From the NCBI RefSeq assembly GCF_001886265.1, contig NZ_JXLE01000002.1, positions 172,418 to 236,417 on the forward strand: a DNA stretch of 64,000 nt, written 5' to 3'. Source of the DNA: Enterococcus thailandicus. Its GTDB lineage: Bacteria; Bacillota; Bacilli; Lactobacillales; Enterococcaceae. Every line of letters starts with the position of its first letter. The stretch's first letter is position 1. The position numbers and the translations under genes were made by a program. A model generated the notes under the pieces. It was not told the origin of the DNA. It was given only the letters and a program-made list of their open reading frames with translations, and did not search any database. Positions 8,665-17,515 of this stretch are shown here, piece by piece.

Positions 8665-9879
8665 CTAATTTTTTAACAGTGATTTCTTTTTTTCTTTCGA
8701 AAAGATATCTCTTCCTAACATTCTATATAAAATAACCGCACATGCTTCAGAAATAAAAATCAATACAGCTAAAGGTAAATACGTATTGCTTCCCATGATT
8801 CCTACTAGCGGCGTGAAGACCATCCCGATTGCATACATTCCTAATCCAAGTACGGAAGAAGCAATCCCAGCATGTTTGCCTTGCCTTTCCATCGCCATTG
8901 TTGTTACCACTGCATTTACTAACCCCAATGTCGACACGACTAACAACAACCCAAGCAGAGCTAACCACAAGTGATTTGTATGGATGCCACTAATAATCAC
9001 TAAAATGCTACCCAAAAAACCAAGACCTACTCCCCAACCTAGCTGACGGAAGCTACTCATTCTCTTCGATAACACACCAGCAAGTTCTGCTGCAACTACA
9101 ATTCCGATTCCATTGATTCCATAAATCAAGCTAAACATTTTATCCGACAAACCAAAAACATTTTGTAACATAAAGGACGAACCAGAAATGTAACAAAACA
9201 TCGCTGCATAAACGAAACCTTGAATCAGCACGAACATCATAAATGGTCGATCGCTGAATACTGCTTGCCAACCTGCTCTTTGATCAACTTTTTCAGTTGC
9301 CAATTGGACTTCATGCGTTTCCTTAAACCCGATTAGAACACCTAAAAATAATAACAAACCAATTACTGCAAGAAAAATAAAAATAACTCGCCAAGAAAAA
9401 TAGCTCAAGAAAAAACTGCCCAGTAAAGGAGAAACAATTGGAAAAATACCATTGATTGCCATCAACATTGCAATGAATCGAGTCAATTGAGTTCCAGAAA
9501 ATAAATCTTTTGCAATTGCTCGCGTCAGAACAACGCCAGTTGAGCTAGCAATTCCTTGAATCAAACGTAAGCTTAAAAATAACCAAATATTTGTGACAGA
9601 TACTGATAATAAACAGGCAATGACAGAAATACCAATGCCCCATAGAAGTGGTTTCTTCCGCCCGATACGGTCACTGATTGCGCCAATAAACAATGGACCA
9701 AATGCGAGCCCTGCTAAACACATGGTCAAGCTTAACTGAACCATTGATGTCGGGATGCCAAAGTCCGTTTCTAGCACTGGTAAAGCTGGTAAATAAGTAT
9801 CAAGTAGTAAGGGGCCATAGGCGCTTAATGTGCCAAGCAAAATAGATAGCCACCATATTTTCTTTTTGTTTTCAATCAT
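8665..9879 (-). CDS. MFS efflux transporter, Bcr/CflA family
   Basis: This 404-residue protein has 12 predicted membrane helices. The N-terminal segment LLGTLSAYGPLLLDTYLPALPVLETDFG is typical of the Bcr/CflA drug:proton antiporters, with the YLPALP motif in helix 1. The MFS motif A loop GAISDRIGRKKPLLWG is at about residues 62-77, and a helix 5 motif C-like stretch reads GIFPIVSPLLGSFF (about 145-158). It probably exports hydrophobic drugs or metabolites from the cytoplasm by proton exchange. The ATG at 9879 follows GAGGTGAAAGG. It is monocistronic with no regulator beside it. The true substrate is unknown. Confidence 0.88.
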   Translation of the reverse strand: MIENKKKIWWLSILLGTLSAYGPLLLDTYLPALPVLETDFGIPTSMVQLSLTMCLAGLAFGPLFIGAISDRIGRKKPLLWGIGISVIACLLSVSVTNIWLFLSLRLIQGIASSTGVVLTRAIAKDLFSGTQLTRFIAMLMAINGIFPIVSPLLGSFFLSYFSWRVIFIFLAVIGLLLFLGVLIGFKETHEVQLATEKVDQRAGWQAVFSDRPFMMFVLIQGFVYAAMFCYISGSSFMLQNVFGLSDKMFSLIYGINGIGIVVAAELAGVLSKRMSSFRQLGWGVGLGFLGSILVIISGIHTNHLWLALLGLLLVVSTLGLVNAVVTTMAMERQGKHAGIASSVLGLGMYAIGMVFTPLVGIMGSNTYLPLAVLIFISEACAVILYRMLGRDIFSKEKKKSLLKN

Positions 9880-10004
9880 TTTCCTTTCACCTCAAAAAAG
9901 AAAATAGCATGGAAAAACGGAAATATCAATAAAAAATCCAGTAAATTTTCACTTTTTTCAAAAAAATGAGAACAATACTCATTTAAGTCGTTTTTCACCG
10001 CAAA

Positions 10005-10043
10005 CAAAAAAACGCCGAGACCTCATTTGATCTCGCACGTCTT
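10005..10043 (-). terminator. Terminator of the LacI/beta-glucoside operon
   Basis: ACGTGCGAGA (10031-10040) and TCTCGGCGTT (10011-10020) pair with mismatches on the minus strand and are followed by a seven-T run, 70 bp after the stop of the LacI-type gene. Confidence 0.7.
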
Positions 10044-10110
10044 TCATCATTCCTATGAAATCAACTACTAGTTCTTCCCGATTCCTTTTATCAAATAAAC
10101 TTTTCAACTA

Positions 10111-11097
10111 TTATTCAGTAGTCATCCCTAAAATCTGGTTATTCAGAATAATTGTTTGTTTTTCAGATGGCAAGTTTTCCGGTATTCCTTTGATTCGTTC
10201 AAGGATAATCGTTGCTGCCGTTTCACCAATTTTTTCGGTTGGCGGATTAATCGTGACCTGCGGTAAAATACTTTGCTCCCCTTCAGATAAATAGTCATAA
10301 TGACCAAAGGCAATGTCTTTTTTTACAGAAATTCCTTGTTCATTAAAACATTCTAAGGATCCAAGAGACATATTGTAGTTGCTGACAAAGATAGCTGTTG
10401 CATTTGCCATTAATAATTCTTTTGTTCCTTGGTAGCCACTCCTTCTGGTGTAATCCCCTTCGTAAATTTCAAGTGCTACTTCGGGGTGATTCTCGACTGC
10501 ATCTTTTGCGCCTAACAGTCGTTCTTTTGCTGTGTAATCTGTTTGCGGAGCAGTGATATAACCGATTTTTTGATGGCCTTTAGCAATGTAATCAGAAATC
10601 ACATTTGAGACACTTTCACGATCATCCAATAAAATGACATCTGCATTGTTCAATGGATCTGGATAATTCAAAGAGACAATTGGGACGTTGACTTGTGCTA
10701 ATTTTTCCATGTCAATCCACTCTTCACTTGATAAAAAGACAATCAATCCATCCACGGAGTGTTTCAACAAATAATCAATTTTCTCATCCATTTGCTTTTC
10801 ACTTTTTGAAAAACCACTAAGTAGTATGCTATAACCATTTGCTTCAGCAACTTTTTCAATTCCTGACACAACTTCTGAGCCGAATCGACTAGAAATACTG
10901 TTCATCAGTAAGCCAATGGAAAAACTTCGATTATTTTTAAGCCCTTTGGCAATAATATTTTCTTTATAGTCTAAAACTTTGATCGCTGAAGTAATTTTTT
11001 CAACATTTGATTGTCTTAATTTTTGACCATTCAAGTACCGTGATACTGTTCCTACTGAAACACCAGCAAGTTGAGCAACGTCTCTAATTGATGCCAT
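10111..11097 (-). CDS. LacI-family regulator of the adjacent beta-glucoside genes
   Basis: This cytoplasmic repressor has a LacI helix-turn-helix at residues 2-25 (ASIRDVAQLAGVSVGTVSRYLNG) with a hinge helix, followed by a periplasmic-binding-like effector domain to residue 328. I prefer the ATG at 11097, preceded by GGTGGGAGAA; a TTG at 11115 would extend it by six residues into the GH3 gene. It is the last gene of the PTS IIC-GH3-LacI unit and overlaps or abuts the GH3 stop at 11109, so it is co-transcribed with its targets. The 20-bp palindrome at 14751-14770 in front of the first gene is the obvious operator. The effector is probably a beta-glucoside or its phosphate (inference). Confidence 0.9.
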   Translation of the reverse strand: MASIRDVAQLAGVSVGTVSRYLNGQKLRQSNVEKITSAIKVLDYKENIIAKGLKNNRSFSIGLLMNSISSRFGSEVVSGIEKVAEANGYSILLSGFSKSEKQMDEKIDYLLKHSVDGLIVFLSSEEWIDMEKLAQVNVPIVSLNYPDPLNNADVILLDDRESVSNVISDYIAKGHQKIGYITAPQTDYTAKERLLGAKDAVENHPEVALEIYEGDYTRRSGYQGTKELLMANATAIFVSNYNMSLGSLECFNEQGISVKKDIAFGHYDYLSEGEQSILPQVTINPPTEKIGETAATIILERIKGIPENLPSEKQTIILNNQILGMTTE

Positions 11098-11108
11098 TTC
11101 TCCCACCC

Positions 11109-13403
11109 CTACCAATCACAATTGATTTCTGCCTCCTGATCACCAACCATGATTTTTGCTTTTTTGGCGAAATGCCAGCAATTGTCTGCACCTACATATT
11201 GAAAATCCTCTGGAGACAACTCAAACGTCACCGTTTTTTCTTCCTGCGCTTTTAATTCATGTTTGCTAAAAGCTTTCAGCAATTTTTTACGCTGAATAAC
11301 AGATCCTCCAAGGAGTTTGACAAATACAAGCGAACTAACTTTGCCAGCAATCGTTCCTTTATTTTTAACTTTAACGGATACCGTTAGTTTGTCAACATTT
11401 GTTTTGCATTGAAGTGCTGAATAAGCAAACGTGGTATAGCTTAACCCTTCCCCAAAATCATGCAGTGGACTGCCACTTAAATCATAATAATTCTCTTGTT
11501 TTGAGGCATCTCTCTGATAATAATAAACAGGTAATTGCTGACTATTTCTAGGATAAGTAACACTTAAACGACCACTTGGATTTGATTGTCCGAGTAATGT
11601 CTTCGCGATTGCTTTTCCTCCTTCTTGGCCTGGAAACCAGCCAATCAAAACAGCATCAGACACTGCTTCGACCAATGACAAGTCAGATGGACGACCTTGG
11701 ATTACTACTGAAATGAGTGGTTTTTCAAGTTTTGACAGTTCAGTTAAGAGGAATTCTTGCTTTCCTCCTAAAGATAACGAGGCGACATCAACATTTTCTC
11801 CAGAGTCCATATTTACCCCTTTTGATGAGACCGCGCCATTTTGTAAAAATTCCATATCGAAATTTCGCGCACTTGAGCCACCTAAAACAGTAATGATTAG
11901 ATCTGCCTCTCCTGCTACTTGAAGTGCTTCTTCGATTTTTGCTTCTTGTGATACTTCATTTCGAATTTCGCAACCCTCGGCATACGTAACAGTCGCTGAA
12001 GAAAATAGCTGCTTGATTTCCCGATAAACCGTTTTTTCTAATTGGATTTCTGTTTGTGGAGCTGAATAATCACCCAACAAATGATACAAGTTATCTGCAT
12101 TCGGTCCGATAACAGCAACTTTTTTCCCGCTTGGATTTAGCGGAAGCACACCATTGTTTTTAGTAAGAACTAAGCTTTCCTCTGCCAACTGTTGATTTAA
12201 TTTTCTTGATTCTGTCAATAACTCTTCCCATTGATCTTTCGGGTCTTTGATAAAAGGATCTTCAAATAATCCCAATAAAAATTTAATTGCTAGAATGCGT
12301 CGGACAGACCGATCAAGCATGGCTTCGTCAATCACATCTTCCAACACGCCTTCTTCAATCCGAGTATAAGTTTCATCCCACAAACTTAAATCAATCCCAG
12401 CAGTTAATGCATGGCTAGCTGCTTCTGTTTGGCTTTCATATACATCATTCAGACGATCCAGAGCAATCCCATCTGCCATGACCAATCCTTGGAACCCTAT
12501 TTTTGCTCGCAGGTTTTGTTCAAACAATTCATGGTTCACATGACAAGGGACACCATCAATATCATTGTATGCAGCCATTACTCCGACAGCATTACGTGTA
12601 CTTTTTAATAACGGTGTATAAACATCTGCAAATTCTCGTCTGCCAATTGGAACAGTTCCAGAATTATGACCACCAAGAGCCTCCCCTTGTGCAATGCAAT
12701 GCTTCAAGACCACACCAATTTGTTCTTTAGACCGATTAATATCTGCCACTCGTTGATCCAAGAAAGCTATTTCATCAGAAATCAGAGAACCTTGAAAACC
12801 TTGAACAATTGCTTCGCTCATTCGTGCACTGAGAATCGGATCTTCCCCAAAGCATTCTTCTGACCTTCCCCAGCGCGGATCTTTTAATAAATCCAAGGTT
12901 GAAACTAATGCTAAGTGCACACCTTTTGCTGCTAGTTCTTTCGCCATTAAGCGACTTGTCTGCTCAACTAGTTCTAGGTTAAAACTACTACCTCGACCAA
13001 CATTCGTAGGATAAGAAATGCTTTCCAGTCCTTGATGCCCATGAGGACACTCTTCAACGATTAAAGCGGGAATTCCCCAACGAGAATGGCTAATCACGTA
13101 CTCTTGCACTTGGTTTGCTACCTTCCAACTATCCTTTGCAGCAATTCCATTTTTATCATCAACTTTTGACCAAGGATCTGCACGAAACAACCCGTAAAGT
13201 GCGCCTAAGCCACCACCCCACTGAACATGATTCTTAAATTTTTCTGTTAATTCAACAGCTTCTTGTTCCTTTTTATAACACTCCCAGCCATAGAGATGCT
13301 GATTGACTTGCCCAACTTTTTCGCTAAGACTTAAGCGTGCCAATAAGTCTTCTACACGTTGGCGAATCGTTAGTTCTGGATTTTGATATGGATACTTAGC
13401 CAA
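11109..13403 (-). CDS. Glycoside hydrolase family 3 beta-glucosidase/beta-xylosidase
   Basis: This 764-residue protein has the three-part GH3 plan. A TIM-barrel domain (1-360) contains KHCIAQGEALGGHNSG and the nucleophile motif GLVMADGIALDRL, with Asp near residue 311. An alpha/beta sandwich (about 400-620) holds VAVIGPNADNLYHLLGDYS and WFPGQEGGKAIAKTLLG, and a fibronectin-III-like C-terminus starts near 665. No signal peptide is present, so it acts in the cytoplasm. The gene overlaps the PTS IIC gene by 8 bp. The usual VxSDW around the nucleophile is MADGI here, a variation worth noting. An enzyme paired with a PTS would be expected to act on phosphorylated sugars, yet GH3 enzymes generally act on unphosphorylated ones. 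The specificity is therefore open. Confidence 0.92.
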   Translation of the reverse strand: MAKYPYQNPELTIRQRVEDLLARLSLSEKVGQVNQHLYGWECYKKEQEAVELTEKFKNHVQWGGGLGALYGLFRADPWSKVDDKNGIAAKDSWKVANQVQEYVISHSRWGIPALIVEECPHGHQGLESISYPTNVGRGSSFNLELVEQTSRLMAKELAAKGVHLALVSTLDLLKDPRWGRSEECFGEDPILSARMSEAIVQGFQGSLISDEIAFLDQRVADINRSKEQIGVVLKHCIAQGEALGGHNSGTVPIGRREFADVYTPLLKSTRNAVGVMAAYNDIDGVPCHVNHELFEQNLRAKIGFQGLVMADGIALDRLNDVYESQTEAASHALTAGIDLSLWDETYTRIEEGVLEDVIDEAMLDRSVRRILAIKFLLGLFEDPFIKDPKDQWEELLTESRKLNQQLAEESLVLTKNNGVLPLNPSGKKVAVIGPNADNLYHLLGDYSAPQTEIQLEKTVYREIKQLFSSATVTYAEGCEIRNEVSQEAKIEEALQVAGEADLIITVLGGSSARNFDMEFLQNGAVSSKGVNMDSGENVDVASLSLGGKQEFLLTELSKLEKPLISVVIQGRPSDLSLVEAVSDAVLIGWFPGQEGGKAIAKTLLGQSNPSGRLSVTYPRNSQQLPVYYYQRDASKQENYYDLSGSPLHDFGEGLSYTTFAYSALQCKTNVDKLTVSVKVKNKGTIAGKVSSLVFVKLLGGSVIQRKKLLKAFSKHELKAQEEKTVTFELSPEDFQYVGADNCWHFAKKAKIMVGDQEAEINCDW

Positions 13404-14727
13404 GTTCCCCCGCTCCTTCTTGTCGTGCTTTATTTGCAGCTAATACAAACGGTACAAATAAAAAGACGTCTAAAATAATTAATAACACAGTCAAAATAGC
13501 TGCTTTTACATCGCCCCCAGTTGCAATAAATGATTGGATTACTGGCGGTGTAATCCATGGTGCTGCAGCAACTGTTTTTTCAATCAAACCAACACTTGTT
13601 GCAACATAAGCAATAACTAAATTGATTGATGGAATAAGCGCACAGGGAATCATATAAATTGGATTCATTACGACTGGTAGCCCAAACATCACAGGTTCAG
13701 TAATATTGAACAAGCAAGTTGTCAAACCAAACTTGGCGATTTGTCGCTGTTCTTGTCGTTTTGAAACCCACAAAATCGCAATCACTAATGGTAAGATACA
13801 GCCTCCTCCACCAATTAATCCAAATGCATTCGTAAAAGGTTCGGTAATAATATTAGGAATTTCTTTTCCAGCAGAAAAAGCATCCATATTTTCTTGAATC
13901 GATTGTAATAATGGTGCTTGACGAATTGGTGCCAAAATACTTGAACCATGCATACCAAAAACCCAAAGAAAATCAGAGAAGAATTGTAAAAATAAAATAC
14001 CAGGAACAGATAAGACGAAAGCTTTTAAAGGTGTTTGAATGGCTAATTCAATCAAACTTGGAAAATCAAGACCAGTAAACTTATCCAGTAGAAAAACAAA
14101 AATAGCAAATAAAAGAATAACTGCTGTTTCAGGAACTAAAGAATTGAATGAAGTAGCAACTGCCGGTGGAACACCATCAGGCATTTTGATTTTTAACTTC
14201 TTGATTTTTGCTAGCTTCATAAATAACTCTGTCCCAACAATGGAAGCAATCATCGCCGTTGCTAGACCGGAAGAAGAAGTCAGACTTTGTAAAAATACGC
14301 CAGTTGCTTCAGCTGTACTACCGTCCACCAAAGTAACACTGCTTTTCAACGGCATCAGAATAAACATAACAGCAACGCTTAACACACCTGCATGCACTGC
14401 ACTAAAAGCCGGATCATTCATCTCACCTGATCGAATGTAATGATTTGCTAAATTCCAGCCGATGTTATAACACACAACAATTGCTAAAATACTCATCGTA
14501 CCATTATTGACGATGGAAGCCAGGTTTGCTAGAAAACTCAAGTCAATCCATTGTTGAACAAAGGCATTAGAAAAAATCAATGCATTTAACAAGACCATGA
14601 CAGACGCCGCCATTACTAGTGGCATCGTAATGATAAAACTATCTCGAATTGCAAGTAAGTGACGCTGGTTGTTCATCTTAGAAACGATTGGTAATAACTT
14701 TTCAGATAACTTGTCTACAAAACTCAT
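13396..14727 (-). CDS. PTS cellobiose/lichenan-type EIIC permease
   Basis: This 443-residue integral membrane protein is of the lactose/cellobiose (CelB/LicC) EIIC class. It begins MSFVDKLSEKLLPIVSKMNNQRHLLAIRDSFIITMPLVMAAS, the usual family opening, and has about ten membrane segments. The conserved GxxxPxTEPFTNAFGLIGGGG-like loop lies at about 292-312 and FNITEPVMFGLPVVMNP at about 338-354. It imports and phosphorylates a beta-glucoside together with EIIA and EIIB. Neither EIIA nor EIIB is in the window, so they must be supplied in trans. It is the first gene of the operon, followed with an 8-bp overlap by the GH3 gene. Confidence 0.93.
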   Translation of the reverse strand: MSFVDKLSEKLLPIVSKMNNQRHLLAIRDSFIITMPLVMAASVMVLLNALIFSNAFVQQWIDLSFLANLASIVNNGTMSILAIVVCYNIGWNLANHYIRSGEMNDPAFSAVHAGVLSVAVMFILMPLKSSVTLVDGSTAEATGVFLQSLTSSSGLATAMIASIVGTELFMKLAKIKKLKIKMPDGVPPAVATSFNSLVPETAVILLFAIFVFLLDKFTGLDFPSLIELAIQTPLKAFVLSVPGILFLQFFSDFLWVFGMHGSSILAPIRQAPLLQSIQENMDAFSAGKEIPNIITEPFTNAFGLIGGGGCILPLVIAILWVSKRQEQRQIAKFGLTTCLFNITEPVMFGLPVVMNPIYMIPCALIPSINLVIAYVATSVGLIEKTVAAAPWITPPVIQSFIATGGDVKAAILTVLLIILDVFLFVPFVLAANKARQEGAGELG

Positions 14728-14750
14728 TAGTAAATCTCCCCCATTTAAAT

Positions 14751-14770
14751 AAGTTGAACCGGTTCAACTT
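14751..14770. promoter_or_regulatory. 20-bp perfect palindromic operator, LacI type
   Basis: AAGTTGAACCGGTTCAACTT is a perfect palindrome with the central CG typical of LacI-family sites. It lies 24 bp upstream of the EIIC start codon. The cognate repressor is most likely the LacI-type protein encoded at the end of the same operon. Confidence 0.85.
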
Positions 14771-14852
14771 CACTATAGCATGACTTTTATTTTTTGCAAC
14801 AGTTTTTTTGGAGGCGGATTCATTTTTTTGTAAAATAGCTAGTTAACTAAAA

Positions 14853-14884
14853 AAATACCCAACCAAAAAATTGGATGGGTATTT
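14853..14884 (-). terminator. Terminator of the TetR-type gene
   Basis: AAATACCC-AA-CCAA pairs with TTGG-AT-GGGTATTT around a short loop, followed on the minus strand by a T-run. It lies 25 bp after the stop codon. Confidence 0.85.
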
Positions 14885-14908
14885 TAGATTTTGTTTTTTA
14901 AGAAATAA

Positions 14909-15442
14909 CTACTCATGAAATTCCTTAATTAAATCTGTCATTGCTGAAATACTTTCTTTCTGTCCCGTTTCGATCCAACTCAACCACACTTCAAAGATGC
15001 CAGCTGACATGAATTTGATCCAGTAGTAACGTTTACTTCCTTCCCAATCTTCCCAAGTGGTCGTTTCATCGTAAAAGCGGGCCATTTGTTGACTAAAGAG
15101 TTGAAAGATAATCTCTTTGTAACCTCCTTCAATAGCCGCTTGGAAATCTGGTGTCAGTTCTTGAAAAAATTCAGACAAATCATCAATTTTCTGTTCATGA
15201 CTAACTTTGTTGATTGTTTTATCAAAAATAGCTTGAAATTTGGGTTCATAATATTCGGTCAACACTTGTGTTAGATCAGTAAAATGCCGATAAAATGCCA
15301 TTCTACTCACACCTGATCTCTTAGCTACTTCAGAAACTGTCAGTTTTGATAATTGTGTTGTTTTTAATAATTCGAGTGTAGCTAATGTGAGCCATTTTTT
15401 GGTATCCTCTTTGATACTTTTTGAATAATTCGTCACTGCCAT
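14909..15442 (-). CDS. TetR/AcrR-family regulator
   Basis: This 177-residue protein has an N-terminal TetR helix-turn-helix (residues 14-60: KKWLTLATLELLKTTQLSKLTVSEVAKRSGVSRMAFYRHFTDLTQVLTEYYE). The variable ligand domain follows. A GGAGGA ribosome site precedes the ATG at 15442 and is itself inside an inverted repeat (15442-15463), so the protein probably represses itself. The gene is divergent from an NAD(P)-dependent reductase gene 104 bp away, the usual arrangement when a TetR protein controls a detoxifying reductase. The inducer is unknown. Confidence 0.9.
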   Translation of the reverse strand: MAVTNYSKSIKEDTKKWLTLATLELLKTTQLSKLTVSEVAKRSGVSRMAFYRHFTDLTQVLTEYYEPKFQAIFDKTINKVSHEQKIDDLSEFFQELTPDFQAAIEGGYKEIIFQLFSQQMARFYDETTTWEDWEGSKRYYWIKFMSAGIFEVWLSWIETGQKESISAMTDLIKEFHE

Positions 15443-15463
15443 AACAGATTCCTCCTTCTGTTA
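15442..15463. promoter_or_regulatory. TetR operator candidate
   Basis: TAACAGA (15442-15448) and TCTGTTA (15457-15463) form a perfect inverted repeat with an 8-bp spacer. The repeat covers the ribosome binding site and start codon of the TetR-type gene. A related TAACAAATGTAACAT stretch lies just before the ribosome site of the divergent reductase gene. Confidence 0.55.
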
Positions 15464-15546
15464 CAAATGCCTATCAATTGCTTGATTAAGCACTTTTTAT
15501 CTTCTAAAATAGCATCCATAACAAATGTAACATCAGGAGGTAAAAA

Positions 15547-16458
15547 ATGAAAGTATTAGTCACAGGCGCAAATGGATTTGTCGCAACTCATATCATAAAA
15601 TTATTGCAAGAAAAAAATTACGAAGTTAATGGAACTGTTCGGAATTTGGATCGAGCTCCTGTTATTTTTGAAGGTGTTTCTTACTTTGCTGCAGATTTAA
15701 CAAGTGCTTCTGGTTGGAAAGATTCGATGGTTGGTGTTGATGCAATTCTCCATGTTGCTAGCCCTCTTGGACATGAAAATTCCAACGATCCAAAATTGAT
15801 TGATGAGGCTGTTCAAGGTGTTCAACATGTTTTTGATGCTGCACATCAAGCTGGAATCAAACGGATTATCATGACTTCCAGTCAAGCAGCAGCTACTCCT
15901 TTAGCAAGCACGACAGGCGTGATTGATGAAACGTATTGGTCTGATCAGCACAATCCAGAACTCAATGCTTATCGGTTATCAAAACTTGCTGCAGAAAAAA
16001 AGGCTTGGGAATTAGCCCAAAAGTATGATTTAGCTTTGACAACAATTTTACCAGGCGCTATTTTTGGTAAGGCTTTAACCAGTAACCGCTCATCAAATGG
16101 TGTCTTAGATGGTATCAAACGTTCTCGTTTAGTACCAAAAATTACGCTTGAAGTGACAGATGTTAACGACCTAGCTAATTTACATCTTTTAGCTTTAGAA
16201 AATAATGACACGATTGGCGAACGAATTTTAGCAAAAAATACAGACCTCTCTTTCGCACAAATCAGTCGAATTTATGGAAATCGACCAATTATCGTCCCTG
16301 ATTTTGCTTTAAAATTTGCAGCCAAATTTGTTGGCGAATTGCGCTCATTAGTTCCCATGTTGAAACGCAAATATACTCATAGTAATCAAAAAGCGATCAA
16401 GTTGGGGTGGCAACCACGAGATGGACGTCAAACGGTACTCGAAGCAATCGAAAATTAA
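15547..16458 (+). CDS. NAD(P)-dependent epimerase/dehydratase family reductase (dihydroflavonol-4-reductase-like)
   Basis: This 303-residue extended short-chain dehydrogenase opens with the nucleotide-binding motif VTGANGFVATHIIKLL (residues 4-19). It has the usual HVASP segment near 74-78, TSSQAAATP near 116 and the catalytic YRLSK near 138-142 (Tyr and Lys). This pattern fits the aldehyde/ketone reductases related to dihydroflavonol 4-reductase, which are cytosolic and NADPH-dependent. AGGAGGTAAAAA precedes the ATG. It is divergent from a TetR regulator, suggesting induction by a toxic carbonyl compound (inference). The physiological substrate cannot be read. Confidence 0.88.
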   Translation: MKVLVTGANGFVATHIIKLLQEKNYEVNGTVRNLDRAPVIFEGVSYFAADLTSASGWKDSMVGVDAILHVASPLGHENSNDPKLIDEAVQGVQHVFDAAHQAGIKRIIMTSSQAAATPLASTTGVIDETYWSDQHNPELNAYRLSKLAAEKKAWELAQKYDLALTTILPGAIFGKALTSNRSSNGVLDGIKRSRLVPKITLEVTDVNDLANLHLLALENNDTIGERILAKNTDLSFAQISRIYGNRPIIVPDFALKFAAKFVGELRSLVPMLKRKYTHSNQKAIKLGWQPRDGRQTVLEAIEN

Positions 16459-16468
16459 GTTAAAGAAC

Positions 16469-16595
16469 GAGTCTGGGGCAAAATTAAAAATCCAGTCATT
16501 CATCGCACATTCTTCACTTCAAAGAACGCCTAAAATTAACGTTTACAAAACGAATTTTAGGCGTTTTTTTATTTAGATTACTTTTGTCCCAATCC
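16469..16595. repeat. Second GGGACAAAA-type hairpin repeat with internal terminator
   Basis: GAGTCTGGGGCAAAATT (16469-16485) can pair with the segment ending TTTTGTCCCAATCC (about 16580-16595). Nested inside is a strong intrinsic terminator, AACGCCTAAAATT (16525-16537) with AATTTTAGGCGTT (16553-16565) and a T-run, which ends the reductase transcript. The outer arms resemble those of the element at 5459-5565. Confidence 0.6.
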
Positions 16596-16653
16596 TATTT
16601 TAAATGTGATTCTCTGAACCGAATCAAGTACTTGTCGGAAAAAATAGCTAGAC

Positions 16654-17007
16654 TTATCTCAGCTTTTTGTTGATTTCACGGTTCAAATTTTCGCGCCAAT
16701 CTTCCGTATACGTTTTTGTACTTTTCAACAGTTCATCGCAAAAAGAAGCCACATCTGTTCCCGTCACTTCAAGAACTTTTTTCCCGTCAGCTATACCTTC
16801 TTCAAACAGATCAATCAAATCATATTGCACTGCCATCATGTCATAACCACTACCAGTTGCAAATTTCCACATATGGCTTTGGATTTTTTTGAAAACAAAT
16901 TGGTAATCATTTGGCAACGCATCGACTCGTGCCATTTGTGCTTTATATTCTTTTTTACTTGTAATGATTTTTTTTACATTCAAGTAATCATCAAAAAACT
17001 TATTCAT
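16654..17007 (-). CDS. DUF1048 family protein
   Basis: This 117-residue, mostly helical cytosolic protein contains IQSHMWKFATGSGYDMMAVQYDLIDLFEEGIADGKKVLEVTG, the core of the DUF1048 family. Such proteins are typically encoded directly after a PadR-type regulator in lactic acid bacteria, as here with an 8-bp overlap. The molecular function is not known. It could be a partner of the regulator or the conserved product of a stress-induced operon. Confidence 0.88.
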   Translation of the reverse strand: MNKFFDDYLNVKKIITSKKEYKAQMARVDALPNDYQFVFKKIQSHMWKFATGSGYDMMAVQYDLIDLFEEGIADGKKVLEVTGTDVASFCDELLKSTKTYTEDWRENLNREINKKLR

Positions 17008-17332
17008 TTACTGTTTCCTCCTTTAATTGAGTCATCTTTTCTGATAAAAATGCCCACTTTTCCCAAAAAATTGCCAGTTCAGCTCGCCCAGCATCATTGA
17101 GGGTAAAAAATTTTCTTGGTGGTCCTATATCAGAGGGCTTCTTTTTCGTATCCACCAGTTTATTTTTTTCAAGACGTAACAAAATCGTGTACACTGTGCC
17201 ATCCACCACATCAGTAAACCCAAGAGCATTTAGCTTTTTTGTTATCTCATAGCCATACGTCTCTTGCTGACGAATGATTTCCAAGACGCAACCCTCAAGT
17301 ACGCCTTTGAGCATTTCTGTTAAATTTTCCAT
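17000..17332 (-). CDS. PadR-family transcriptional regulator
   Basis: This 110-residue winged-helix protein carries the PadR signature: LKGVLEGCVLEIIRQQETYGYEITKKLNALGF, then GTVYTILLRLEKNKLVD (residues about 46-62), and a wing with GPPRKFFTLNDAGRAEL (about 70-86). The short C-terminal helix forms the dimer. It overlaps the DUF1048 gene and is preceded by a pair of palindromic AGTATTACT elements, so autorepression is likely. The ligand is unknown; PadR proteins often respond to phenolic acids or drugs. Confidence 0.92.
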   Translation of the reverse strand: MENLTEMLKGVLEGCVLEIIRQQETYGYEITKKLNALGFTDVVDGTVYTILLRLEKNKLVDTKKKPSDIGPPRKFFTLNDAGRAELAIFWEKWAFLSEKMTQLKEETVNE

Positions 17333-17359
17333 ATCCTTCTCCTTAAATTTCCCACTTCC

Positions 17360-17405
17360 AGTAATAAGTATTACTAAGTACCGCTATATAGTATTACTTA
17401 TTACT
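17360..17405. promoter_or_regulatory. PadR operator candidate
   Basis: AGTAATAAGTA (17360-17370) and TACTTATTACT (17395-17405) form a perfect 11-bp inverted repeat. Within it the quasi-palindrome AGTATTACT occurs twice (17367-17375 and 17390-17398), 23 bp apart, just upstream of the PadR-type gene. Confidence 0.6.
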
Positions 17406-17455
17406 TAAGTTGTCAAACTTTTGTGTGTATTTCTAAAAAAGGTACCCCAAAAAAA

Positions 17456-17484
17456 GAAGCTACGACTGATAAGGCCGCAGCTTC
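17456..17484 (-). terminator. Terminator of the ABC-F gene
   Basis: On the minus strand GAAGCTGCG pairs with CGTAGCTTC (one mismatch) and is followed by seven T. It lies 32 bp after the ABC-F stop codon. Confidence 0.85.
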
Positions 17485-17515
17485 ACTCTTTCTTGTGAGA
17501 AAATAGTCATAAAAC

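Noticed and set aside
8427-8735. 102-codon plus-strand frame
   Set aside because: No ribosome site, runs across three hairpins and into the 3' end of the opposite efflux gene; composition is Phe/Leu/Ser-rich as expected of a shadow frame.
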